This document shows positions 52,861 to 63,723 of a DNA stretch of 64,000 nucleotides, in pieces. Both the position numbers and the translations under genes were made by a program. Numbering within the stretch: the stretch's first letter is position 1; each line of letters begins with the position of its first letter. Where the stretch lies: NCBI RefSeq assembly GCF_029784165.1, contig NC_073696.1:169870912-169934911 (forward strand), given 5' to 3'. The notes under the pieces are model-generated. The model saw nothing but the letters and a program-made list of their open reading frames with translations. It made no database searches and was not told the origin of the DNA. This DNA comes from Wyeomyia smithii (lineage: Eukaryota > Arthropoda > Insecta > Diptera > Culicidae).

Positions 52861-54997
52861 TAGTGATGGGAAACTTATCGATAATATCGATAAATGATGG
52901 TCATCGATATTATCGTTAATTTTTTGACGTTAACGATAATTATCGATATTATAAGGGTGAGCACAAGTCAGTGCGGCTGGTTACTGGAGGAGACCCAAAA
53001 AAAAGAAGACCTCACCTACCCTGCTGTTATTCGACAAGATTTAGCATTTTTGTGGGGTGGTGTAAAGGTTCGCCCCGGGTGTCACTGAGTTTCTGAGAAA
53101 TAATGGTAACTAAAAAGGTATTTATAGTTTTAAGTTTCCTAAGAACAGATGAATTCGACAACTTAGTACTGGAGAACTTTAAAAAAATATCCAAACTTTT
53201 TGCACCATCTCATAAAAAGCAATGATACGAAATTGTAATAAAATGCATTTTCTTTGGCTTGCCAAGTCTTATAATATGATGGACATGTATAGCGACAGTC
53301 TATTGGTAATTCTCTGGTAATTGTTTAGTTTAACTTAGAACTGTTTAAGTTTAAAGTATCTGTTACCCAACAAACAATTCTTAGTTCCACTAAAAATCAA
53401 AATCAACGAAATTGTTGCGCCAAAAAAGTATCCTGGTTTATACAGGGGGTAGACAACATAATTGAGATAAGTAAAATTGTCTCGAATTTTAAATGGCCAG
53501 AACTTTACGAAAAATGAATCAATTTTGATGACCGGTTTCATTTCACTGGAAAACAGTATTATATTAGTATTACTTGGGAACTTGGTGTGACCAACCTACG
53601 ACGAAAATGTTTCGAATTTCAAGAGTGTGTGTCAAAGTGTACTTTTTGGCAATGCGTAGAACGCTTTAGGAAACTAAATTGCCTGTCTAAAATACGTCAT
53701 TTAAAAAAATCTGAGATCACCGATATTTTCTAAAATCATTTTTTGTTTTTAAAATTATATTTTTTTCAGAGTAGGATCTTAAACTCATTTTTTTATATTT
53801 TGTGAGGAAAGTTCAGATAATTTTTACTAAGATATATTGATTCATAAGAAAAAGGTATAAATACAGTTAGGTTTTCTTACGCGGGGGATACATGCCTCGT
53901 GAAAAAACTTGTTAATTCAGAAATCCGCTTGATAAACCGCTTTAATTCAAAAATTCGCGTAAAAAATCACGTTAATTTGAAAATCTGCATAAATAACCTT
54001 TTAGAGAAAATCCGCGTGAAAATAATCTGACCTTTTTAAATGTTAATCCAGATAACTTTTCAAACGCAAGATTGCAAAGTTGCTTGGTTTAATAAGACCT
54101 ACACACCCACAATGTTCGATTGAATACTGCTAGAGTGCTGCAAGCTCAAAGAAAATTAGTACCCAACAGGGAAAAAACCGCCAAAATCAACACCCTTACT
54201 TAATAAATTCATACCTCGATGATTCCTTGGCGAATTTTCAATCTTTGGCTTCCAATGAACCCGAAATAAATTCTGATTTATTGACAACATATAAACCTAA
54301 GTGAAACAGAATGTCAGAAAAAGTTCTACGCGTTGTAAAAATGTGCACTTTGGCACACACTCCGGAAATCTGAAACATTCCCAGTGACCCTTGGTCACGT
54401 CCAGTTCTTAAGTAATACTAGGAAACTAGGACAGTTTTCCAGTGAATGAAACCTGTTTTGTCAGAATTGATTCATTTTTCGTGAAGTTTTGGCCATTTAA
54501 AAATTGACAGAATTTTGCCTGCTTTAATTATTTCCCTTATTATACAACCTTCAAAATGAACTTCTGCTTGAAACTACTCCGTAGAAAGCACTCCCGGCGT
54601 AAAACCCGATGACTTTTCAAAACAAACTGTTTAACTCGTCCGGTTGTTTGAATTTTCATTCGCAGTATCGTAAGATTTGTCATTCAAGGCCTTAACACAA
54701 TGGATACGTTGCGGCTACGTTTGCGGCAATTTGACAGTTAGCCCATACATTTACTGTCACATTGACATCAACGCAACGCAAACGTATCCATTCTGTTTGG
54801 GCCATCTCTGTCTCTGTTTTTAACAAATTTATATAGTAAAATTGCATTTGTCGAATAACGTTTCATCACCATCTGAAATTTTTTTTTACCGCAAACGTTA
54901 GCTGTCAAATTATCGATACTTATCGATAATATCGATAAAAGCCTCGGAATTATCGATTGTTATCGATGTCCGTTTTGGGCGATATTTCCCATCACTA
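52861..54997. mobile_element. 2,137-bp non-autonomous hAT-type element, copy B
   Basis: The ends TAGTGATGGGAAA (52861) and TTTCCCATCACTA (to 54997) are perfect 13-bp inverted repeats, flanked by exact 8-bp duplications GTTTAGAA (52853-52860, 54998-55005). Both sub-terminal zones contain clustered ATCGATAATATCGATA palindromes. No transposase frame exists. The sequence matches copy A (34284-39615, reverse orientation) without the Helitron and with only a short relic of the mariner. It inserted in Jockey copy 2 ORF2. Confidence 0.92.
54858..54898 (-). mobile_element. 41-bp internal-deletion relic of the DD37E mariner
   Basis: Between TA dinucleotides (54856-54857, 54899-54900), the sequence keeps one mariner end (complement of ACGTTTGCGGTAAA plus TTTCAGATGGTGATG) and only ACGTTT/AACGT of the other. 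In copy A the full 1,292-bp element occupies this site. This is a deletion derivative and not a clean empty site. Confidence 0.75.
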
Positions 54998-57326
54998 GTT
55001 TAGAATTCCTGTTAATAAGAGGATATAAACATCTCGTACTCTCAATGTGCTCTTTAAAAATAAGTTTTTTATCGTAAATTAGTCCCAAGTACTTAACCTT
55101 GTCAGACCAACTTAAAATAACCCCATTCATCTTGACAACGTGATTATTGTTTGGCTTGAGGAAAGAAGCCCTAGGCTTATGCGGAAAAATTATCATTTGA
55201 GTTTTAGAAGCATTGGGAGAGATTTTCCACTTTTGCAAGTAGGAAGAAAAAATATCTAAACTTTTCTGCAATCGACTGCATATGACACGAAGGCTTTTTC
55301 CTTTTACGGAAATGCTTGTGTTATCGCAGAACAATGACTTTGTGCATCCTGGAGGAAATCAGGAAGATCTGAAGTGAATATGCTATACAGGACTGGGCCC
55401 AAGACAGAACCTTGAGGCACACCTGCTCTGACAGGAATTCTTTCAGATTTTGAATTCTGATAGACAACCTGCAGAGTTCGATCAGTATGATAATTTTTCA
55501 AAATTTTGATTGGGAAAATTGGAAAATTAAAAGTTTGCAATTTCGCAATCAAACCTTTATGCCAAACACTGTCGAATGCTTTTTCTATGTCTAAAAGAGC
55601 AGCTCCAGTGGAATAACCTTCAGATTTGTTAGCTCGTATCATATTAGTACCTCTGAGCAATTGATGAGTTGTGGAATGCCCATGGCGAAATCCAAACTGT
55701 TCATTTGCAAAAATTGAATTTTCGTTGATGTGTGACATCATTCGGTTAAGAATAATTCTCTCAAACAGTTTACTTATTGAAGTAAGCAAACTGATTGGTC
55801 GGTAACTTGAAACTTCAGCTGGATTCTTATCCGGTTTTATAATTGGAGTAATTTTTGAATTTTTCCATAATTTGGGAAAATATGCAATTTTGAAGCAGCA
55901 ATTGAAAATTTTCACTAAAAATTCCATTGTGCTCTCAGGGAGATGTTTGATTAGTATATTAAAGATCCCATCGTCCCCAGGTGCTTTCATATTTTTGAAA
56001 TTTTTAATAATTGATTTAATCTCATTCAAGTTAGTTTCAATTATTTCTGCAGGTAAAAAATTCTGGGAAGAAATTAAATCAAATTGACGTGTGACTTCAT
56101 TTATAATTGGACTCACAAAATTCAAATTTGAGTTATGAACACTCTCAAACTGCTGAGCAAGTCTTTGAGCCTTTTGTTCATTGGATACTAGAAAACGTTC
56201 ACCATCTTTTAAAACTGGAATAGGCTTTGAAGGTTTCTTAAGAATCTTCGACAGCTTCCAAAAAGGTTTTGAATATGGTTTCAATTTTTCAACTTTAGCC
56301 TCAAAATTTTGATTTCTCAGAAGAGTAAATCTATGTTTAATCTCTTTCTGTAAATTCTAATAAATAGTTTTAAAAACAGGGTCATGAGAACGTTGATATT
56401 GACGTCTGCGGACATTTTTCAAACGAATTAGAAGTTGAAGATTTTCGTCAATTATTGGTGAATCAAATTTCACTTGAGCCTTTGGAACAGAATAATTCCT
56501 GGCATCAACAATTGCACATTTTAATGCTTTCAAAGCGGAATCAATATTCACTTCGTTTTGCGAATCAAGCTCATTATTGAAATTTCTCTCAATATGAGTT
56601 TTGTATCTTTCCCAATTAGCCTTGTTATAATTAAAAACAGAGCTCATAGGGTTTAAAACTGATTCATGTGATAAACAAAAAGTTATTGGAAGATGGTCAG
56701 AATCAAAATCAGCATGTGTGATCAAATCACTACATACATGACTTTGATCTGTTAGCACCAAATCAATTGTTGAAGGGTTTCTTACAGAAGAAAAGCATGT
56801 AGGACTATTCGGAGACAAAATAGAATAGTATCCTGAAGAACAATCATTGAATAAAATTTTGCCATTGGAATTACTTTGAGAATTATTCCATGAACGATGT
56901 TTAGCGTTAAAATCGCCGATTATAAAAAATTTCGAACGATTTCTGGTGAGTTTTTGTAAATCACCTTTAAAATAATTTTTGTGCTCGCGTGTGCATTGAA
57001 ATGGTAAATATGCTACGGCAATAAATAAAATCCCAAGTTCAGTTTGAACTTCAATTCCCAAAGTTTCAATAACTTTCGTCTCAAGATGGGGAAGAGCACG
57101 ATGTTTGATTCGGCGATGAATAACAATTGCAACTCCACCGCCGGAACCCTGAATCCTATCATATCTATGAACCACGTAATTGGGATCATGTTTTAATTTT
57201 ATGTTAGGTTTCAAAAATGTTTCAGTAATTATTGCAATATGCACATTATTTACTGTTAAAAAATTAAAAAGCTCATTCTCATTGGCCTTCAATGAGCGAG
57301 CATTCCAATTTAATATTTTAATTGTT

Positions 57327-58650
57327 TTATTTAAAATCATTGCTAAATTTTAAATTAGAAACAATTTTAATAGTAAAATTTGTACCTATTTGAATGGCTT
57401 CAAACATTGATTTTGCCTGCAACATGGCGTTCATAAGATCGAACATTGCCTGTTGCAAAAAAGAAAGTTTACCTGCCGTAATAGGCCCCAGACAGTTGAC
57501 ATTAGAAAAAATATTTTCGGCCGCAATATTAGCCGGAGTAATAGGTGTACAATTATTCTCTAGCGTGTTTTGCTTACCCATATTAACGGTCATTTTCGAA
57601 ACTACCAACACTAGGCGGTATAATGTTCGAACTACCTGTAACCTGTGCATAAGTTAAACGGGTATGCAAAGGAGTAGGTAAACTATGCGTCACTGGTACG
57701 CTTGGAGAATTTTGTTTTGAAGTTGGTTTTAATTGAGAAATTGAATTTTGTTTACCTTGCCTTGCCTTAACAATTGCTAAACGGACTGGGCATTGATAAA
57801 AATTTGACATATGGTTGCCGTTACAATTCGCACAGCGAAAATTTTTACTCTCTTTCACAGGACATGTGTCCTTTTTGTGAGAAGAGTCTCCACAATTAAG
57901 ACATTTCTGGTCCATGTTACATAATTTGGAACCATGGCCATAACGTTGGCAAGTATGGCATTGGGTGATATGCTTTTCACCTCCGCCATACTTCCTATAA
58001 ATTTCCCACTTTACACGCACATTATACAAAGCATGTGCTTTTTCAAAAAATTTTAAGTTGTTAACCTCATTGCGGTTAAAATGAATTAAATAATTAACAA
58101 GGGAAATTCCAGTTCTCTGACTGTTATCGCCTCGTGATTTTTGTTTCATTAGAATTACTTGGGTAGGGGCTATGCCAAGTAATTCTGTTAAAGTAAGTTT
58201 GATCTCATCAACGGTTTGATCGTTGGTGAGACCTTTCAATACGACCTTGAACGGCTTGGCGCTCTTCGTGTCATATGTAAAAAATTTATACATCTTTTCA
58301 GTTAAATACTGAATAAGACGATTACGACCCGTTATAGAGTCGGCTAATAAGCGGCATTCGCCTCTACGACCAATTTGATAGGTAACTTTAACGTCAGAAA
58401 CAAACGTTGAAAGTTCCTTTTTGAAAATATTGAATTCAGAAGAAATAGTTACCACAATAGGTGTAACTTTTTCCTTTTTTAAAGAATTGACATTTTTTAT
58501 AGTTTCATTACTCATAACTTCCATTTCACCAGCTTCTTGCTCAGGCAAAATATCAAAAGGATTGTCACTACAGACACTCGAAGTGTCAGAAAGAGATGCC
58601 TCTCTTTTCCTCCCCGCAGCGATGCGAGGTTTCTTTTTCCGTCCAGCCAT
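57327..58650 (-). pseudogene. ORF1 of Jockey-type copy 2, frameshifted
   Basis: It starts at ATG 58650 (MAGRKKKPRIAAG). The sequence is nearly that of copy 1, with all zinc knuckles intact, including FRCANCNGNH, which is damaged in copy 1. One extra T in GGTAGTTTCGAAAATG (near 57595-57602) shifts the frame near the end. The original frame resumes to 57327, overlapping the ORF2 start at 57340. Confidence 0.88.
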
Positions 58651-58864
58651 TTCAGGTGATACGAAAAAAGTTGAAACAAATGTTAAATTCAAAAGTAGGT
58701 AGTCTTGAGAAAGACTGATGGGAAATAACTTTCAGGTAGTCTTTAAAAGACACACTGACAAAACACAAACTTTGAAGCTATAGGCAGTCAAAGACCAGTC
58801 TACAAGCAATCGAAAAAACGTCTGATCTGTAGGACAGTTCAAGACGCACAGGTACAGATACAAG

Positions 58865-59112
58865 TTACAGATGGTTATAAAGCAATCAATCAAATAGATG
58901 GAAAACATTGTAGACAAAAGCAAACAATCACAAAACGTTAACGTTCAAAAAATTTCTGTAAATAAATAGAGCGAACCTAGGCGCAAGATAACTTAATATA
59001 TATGATGCGATTGTGAAAACTTTGTCATTTCTGTAGTGTATTAACCCTGTATGCAAACTGACACTAGATTTAATGAAATTTGAAACACATAAAACCCAGG
59101 TTTTACTTATTT
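58865..59112. other. Unassigned sequence 5' of Jockey copy 2
   Basis: This is AT-rich flank of the Jockey insertion. I see no gene or element end. Confidence 0.4.
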
Positions 59113-59430
59113 TTAGGATCCAGTTTTTTCAGTTATATTTCTAGCATTCCCCCATTTAGTGGCAACCCTGATTATGCTTGCGCTGTGTGAAAATTTTGTC
59201 CGTTTGCGTCTTCTTGCTGGCTCGTACACATATTTAATGCAACCTTCATAGCAAGTTTGGAATGCTTTCATTGGACTTAAGTGTAAGAGACGTCTACGCC
59301 ACGAGACGGATAAGGTGTGCTGTGCCATGCGAACTGCTCTTACTCGTCTCTTTATAAATTTATGTACAGTCTCCCAACGGTATGTGCTTTGCTCATAAAA
59401 AACGAGTAGCACCCGATCCTTGACTCTCAG
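59113..59430 (-). repeat. Repeat Y, uninterrupted copy
   Basis: Read on the minus strand this holds GGATCGGGTGCTACTCG, GAGACGAGTAAGAGCAGTTCG, GGCACAGCACACCTTATCCG and TCTCGTGGCG in order. Parts of it flank the LTR element on both sides (39616-39628 and 51878-52010). A 99-codon frame spans it on the minus strand but shows no known motif. Confidence 0.55.
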
Positions 59431-59646
59431 ATTGAAAATCTACAGACTAACAGACATAACACTTCAAACCAGGGCCGGCGTCACATTATTTTCCCGAGTG
59501 GGTAGTAAGGAATAGGAAAGGTTCATGGGTGACAAAGGCGTAGCCGGGGGGAGGGGGGAGGGGCCTGGTGCGACCTACTGATACCTAACAATAGGGTGCC
59601 AATAGAATGTTTGAGAGAAATTAGATTTACGAATTTCGTTCAGTAG
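59431..59646. other. Unassigned sequence
   Basis: It contains CAGGGCCGGCG near 59472, which resembles a hAT terminus but has no partner in reach, and a G-rich stretch near 59545. No gene is seen. Confidence 0.4.
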
Positions 59647-59648
59647 TA

Positions 59649-60845
59649 ATGTTTGCATAAAAACATGGACTTTTTTTGGATGGTGATAGATTTTTTCCCA
59701 TGGAAGTTAATTATATAGGCTCACTTGCAAAAGCAATTCCACGCCCTTGCGAGCGGCTTTCCGGGAGTTTACCGGAACATGATGGAAGTGTGGGGGCGTG
59801 AAGGTTTTTGAATTTTTCTTCGTTTTATTTATCAATTCCTCCTCAATTTTCGCATCAAAATTGTTGGAGTAAGTCTTACGCTTCTGGTTTGTTAAGAAAC
59901 TCTGGATGGAACGCAGCTGGGGAACGTTGGGTGGGTTGGCCGACCTGAGTACCACATCAATTTTCAGTTGCTTCATCTCCTCCAACGATTGCATTGATTA
60001 GTGGGCCGACTCCAGATCCGGCCAGAGCACCGCGTATTCGACCCTATGGTATTTTTTAATGTACGACGCAACTTCCGGCAGGCCCTTCGTACTATAAACT
60101 TTCCCGATCACGGCCAGTACGGAGCTTCACACTGATTGTCAGCAACAGCAGCACCTTTTTGGGAAATTGGTGTGTGAAATGAATTTCATCTCACAGCTCA
60201 CTTCCTTCGTGGGCGAAGTAAAATACGGAGTGCCCTGCCAGTCGTTGCCATCCAGGGTGAGATAGGCCTCGGCGTGCACCACTATCATCACGTCGCGATT
60301 CGCCGGAGAAATCGACTCGACCATCTAATTCAGCCGCTGACACTGCGTCTTTGCTGCAGCTCCGAGACCAATGGACAGGACTGTCGCTTTCTGATGTCCA
60401 TGTTCGCCAAGTACTTTTCCACTGTTTGGCCGGTTGCACGGACCTCCCGATCAAGCGTACGCAGCGATGTGGCCACTTTTCCCTCGGTCTTCCTCTTCAG
60501 CATTCTTTGGAGTTTCTTATCGCTCAGGGCCATATGGAACCGGTCTTTCTTTCGATGCTCTGATTGTAGTTCAACAGTGCCAAGATGTTATAGATGTCGG
60601 AACAAGCATAACAGGTATCCCTTTTCCGTACGATGTCCGTTTTCGACGCGGCGGATTCTTTGATCGCGCACACTTCTCAACGGAGTAGCTTCACTGTTTT
60701 CACCATTACGGTTAGAGTTCGAGTCAATTTTTTTCTGCTGACTCATGGGTTACTATGATTGATAATGTATGGGTAGTTTCGTCAGTGCGTGTGAAGGTAA
60801 ACCCATGAAAAATCGGCATTTTTGGAGCATTTTTATTGCAAAAGT
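59649..60845 (-). mobile_element. DD37E mariner-type element, second copy, worn ends
   Basis: TA-flanked (59647-59648, 60846-60847) degenerate ends ATGTTTGCATAAAAA and TTTTATTGCAAAAGT correspond to the ACGTTTGCGGTAAA ends of the copy at 34297-35588. The length is 1,197 bp. Internal landmarks (ACCCATGAAAAATCGGCA, GGATGGTGAT) are shared with that copy. Confidence 0.8.
59707..60720 (-). pseudogene. DD37E mariner transposase, second copy, catalytic residues lost
   Basis: Pieces in three frames give SDKKLQRMLKRKTEGKVATS, VVHAEAYLTLDGND, TPYFTSPTKEV, WPDLESAH and VPQLRSIQSFLTNQKRKTYS. The first catalytic Asp block is VVHAEAYL (VLDD in the relative) and the Glu block IENFW has become IQSFL, so two of three catalytic positions are gone as well as the frame. 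Confidence 0.82.
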
Positions 60846-60847
60846 TA

Positions 60848-61081
60848 GGGCTCAACAATTTTGTCTTCTCGAAAAAAGTCTCCATCCAAAATTTGAGCTT
60901 AATCGGACTTCTGACGAGGTTTCACTTACAGTCGTGAAAGTCTTACATTTTTGACCAACCTAGAAACGCACAAGAGTAGTTCTTGTAGTTTCCGGAATCG
61001 AATTTTTTTGATAGCAATTCTTTTAGAAATGCATGAAATAGATCTGATGTTATTTTATAAAAATTTGTTTGAAAATAAAAA
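60848..61081. other. Unassigned sequence
   Basis: This AT-rich stretch lies between the mariner and repeat family X. No gene is seen. Confidence 0.4.
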
Positions 61082-61732
61082 AAATCACAGGAAGGTTGTG
61101 TGCAAAGCCACGACCGCAAGGTTGAAGTAGAATACTTTTACAAGAAAGATAACCCGGCTGCTTGCCTGTCAGTCATTTTTCCTAGTAAATAAATGCTGAC
61201 CGCTCATTGGCAGTATGGAAAATTCTGTGCAAACGAAGTTGAAGTACTACTCAATTTCAGTTTGCACATATAAATACGACCTCACTGAACAGGAAAAGTA
61301 CAAACTCTTTGCGGCGCAAACAAGTTTCAACAGTCAGAGTATATGTACATGCGAATTCAAATTAAGATAATTAACCTTTGGTTAAAGCTCAGAACAAGAA
61401 AATATTAAATCTTCAATTCATTTGTTTGGTTGTCCTAAAAATGGTTCGATGTCTCCTACCTCTAGTAGAAGGCCCTTCTCCAGCGTCCCAACCAGAGGTT
61501 GGACACGTGTTACCTCTGGCTGCTTTTAAATTGACCTCCGTACTGGTACTTGGTTTCTTCGATGCACTTCCCCCATGCTGGTCCTTCGCGCGTTTCCGAG
61601 CTTGTATTTGGCGTTCATATATTTAGACATAGCACTGAATACACTTCCGATGGATTTCTCAATAAATGCAATAAATGCACTCGTAGTCTCTTACCCGAGA
61701 ATAATAAAACACTTCCAAGAAATGTTGCACTA

Positions 61733-62547
61733 CTGCCCATAATTCAAAAATTGGCTAATATGCCGTAGGCATCAAATCGAGAAAAACCTTTGAAAGTTTT
61801 CTATCGGTACAACATATTTTGACTGCTCATGACAACTTTTTTATTGAGTATGTCACCCTTCATATATGCTGGACCCTTGCCGTTGAGTTGAAACAGAGAA
61901 ATCTGTAGAAAAATTCCATCCGCCACGTATTTTTAACACAGTAGCCGTTCTTTTCAATTATAAACGAAAGGTCAGTTGACAAAACGGTGTGCAATTCGGC
62001 CAATATTCCATACGATGTGAATTATATCGTACTCGTTGGTGATGCAAATGGTTTCAAATTCAATAAAACAACACGGAAGCACAGGTGAGGATGAGAAGGA
62101 CGACGAGACAATTGTTACGTGCGGCAATATAATAATATAACGAAAATATTATTATTCATGGTAATCTCACAATCCACTTTCCTATTTTTTCTCATCAAAT
62201 CCAAAATGAAATCTGAATCTTAACTTTATTAATAATACTCCTAATCAAAGAGCTAAATATCATTTTTTTAAATGTAAACACTTTCGAAAGTTAAAAGAAA
62301 CACAGTTCAGTAATAATACACTGGTTCGTGAACATGCCACAGGTTCAAATTGGATATTGGATATTAGCCAAATTCTCAATTATTCTGGATATTAGCCAAA
62401 ATTGTTTCACGTTTGCTGCCTTCCCAAATGCATTTTTTGACAATCGGCTTCCGTAGGGACCTTGTTTAGGGTGTGTACCATCACGAGAAACTGTTTTCTC
62501 GATTTTGGTAAAAATGGCATATTAGCCAATTTTAGAATTATGGGCAG
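61733..62547. mobile_element. 815-bp element with 32-bp inverted ends, nested in repeat X
   Basis: CTGCCCATAATTC...GGCTAATATGCC at 61733-61764 is complementary, with one or two mismatches, to GGCATATTAGCC...GAATTATGGGCAG at 62516-62547. The match is too long for chance. Extra inner copies of TTAGCCAAAATT-like words occur near 62385-62400. No transposase ORF or clear target duplication is visible, so the superfamily is open. Confidence 0.7.
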
Positions 62548-63370
62548 GACTAGTAAAAAGACAATTTCCACGTGTTGTAACGTGCTGGAGCACGAAATCT
62601 ATGTCTGTGATAGGGAACCTTCACGTTCAAGAGGCATGACTGGAGAAACGCGTCTAATAATGCGGTAACATTTTTAATGTCTTTTTGTGCGAATTATTGT
62701 ACTCAGACAAAAACCTGTTTCGAATTGGATGAATTTTTAGTGAATAAACGTTAACCGTTTGTTATTCAAAGTTGGTCATGCTGATCGCAGCCTTTGCGCT
62801 GCCCCTACAGTGGGGGGATTACTAAATAAAGTAAAAATTGGACAACTACAACAGAATTTGATTGCATCCCGCACAGAATGTCTGCTTGTGTTGATGCCAG
62901 AAAATTATTAACCTTCAATTATTTTTTTATTTGCCTTGAAAAAAGCATTTTGCGGTTCAAAATCGGTTGCTAATTACAAGCTGCCCTAACATTGGGGTAA
63001 TTGAGATACACGGACAACATGCACTGTGGAAGCTATTTCACATTCAGTAAATTAGACGGGTGCGACAAATTTAAACTGCTAGGATGCAACACAGAATACT
63101 TGCTTGCGTTGACAAAAATATTAACTTTCAATGACTTGTTTATTTGCCTTCAAAAAGGCATTTTGATTTCCAAAATTGGATTTCCTGATGGCAATCTTCA
63201 TGCTGCCCCAACACGGGGGGAATAATGGCTGTCTGGCGACACACGCTGAGAAAAACCGCGCTGCTCCTGAGACGTGGTGACCAACCACAGGGCTAGTGCT
63301 GCTGCTAAGGAAGGACGACTGCTGTTGTCGCTGTCTAGAACTATTATGAGCGGCTCCGGCTGAAACTGGC

Positions 63371-63457
63371 TCTTATATAGGCCAAATAGCATGTTTTCAA
63401 TTGCAAGGTATATAATCCTGTCGACCGTGCTTGGGAAGCAAGCATATAACGACCAAT
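63371..63457 (-). promoter_or_regulatory. CCAAT/TATA promoter-like module, copy 3
   Basis: The CCAAT complement is at 63453-63457 and the TATATAAGAGCC complement near 63370-63380. It has the same spacing and neighbours as the two modules near 42.1 and 43.1 kb. Confidence 0.45.
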
Positions 63458-63723
63458 CAGAGGTCGAATTTTTCGTTTTGACAAGGCTTGACTATTTTCA
63501 ATAGTACAATAGTGTGAATAATAAAATTACAATTATCTTATTTTGGGAAGAATCTTAGAAGGTTTTCCAATCTATTGCTGCAAGAACGAAGGAAATCCAT
63601 CGAATACTAACCGATTTATTAGCATTTGAAATTGGACATATTTTTCCCTTTTTTCGGTTTTAGATTTTCATTTCACATCCCTATGTAGCCGAACTTCCTG
63701 AGAGAAGTATTCTACTTCAAAAA

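Larger units (their letters stand above)
52560..57340 (-). pseudogene. ORF2 (EN-RT) of Jockey-type copy 2, multiply disabled
   Basis: The endonuclease part reads 57340-56357 and ends at a TAG where copy 1 has Lys (FKTIYK). RT continues 56284-55304 in the same frame, then a one-base deletion (CTGATTTCCTCC near 55360) shifts frame. The catalytic box reads FCDN instead of FCDD (near 55322). A 24-bp stretch is lost before the hAT insertion site, and the C-terminal 90 codons lie beyond it at 52832-52560. These changes mean no activity regardless of the hAT insertion. Confidence 0.9.
52329..58852 (-). mobile_element. Jockey-type non-LTR retrotransposon, copy 2, interrupted by hAT copy B
   Basis: The minus-strand element begins CCTGTGCGTCTTGAACTG at 58852 and ends in a poly(A) run (T run from 52329). 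Exact 12-bp duplications TACAGATACAAG stand at 52317-52328 and 58853-58864. It is nearly the same sequence as copy 1 (2607-6957) and shows the complete 3' UTR that copy 1 lacks. A 2,137-bp hAT-type element (52861-54997) splits ORF2. Nonsense, frameshift and catalytic changes inactivate it. Confidence 0.92.
61082..63723. repeat. Unclassified repeat family X, copy 3
   Basis: It shares with 41638-43453 the left block (CAAAGCCACGACCGCAAGG near 61103, then TTGAAGTAGAATACTT), the CACGTGTTGTAACGTGCTGG block (from about 62570), the CATGCACTGTGGAAGC block (from about 63019) and the promoter-like block ending AGTATTCTACTTCAA (63723). Between the left and second blocks it has extra sequence with a plus-strand TATA-like ATATAAATA (61267-61276), several short frames without motifs, and an inserted TIR element. 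The family is unknown to me. Confidence 0.6.

Noticed and set aside
54856..54900. Copy B as a clean empty site for the mariner
   Set aside because: It retains one mariner end and part of the other between TA dinucleotides, so it is a deletion derivative.
59465..59520. hAT terminus CAGGGCCGGCG
   Set aside because: No complementary end or 8-bp duplication could be found nearby.
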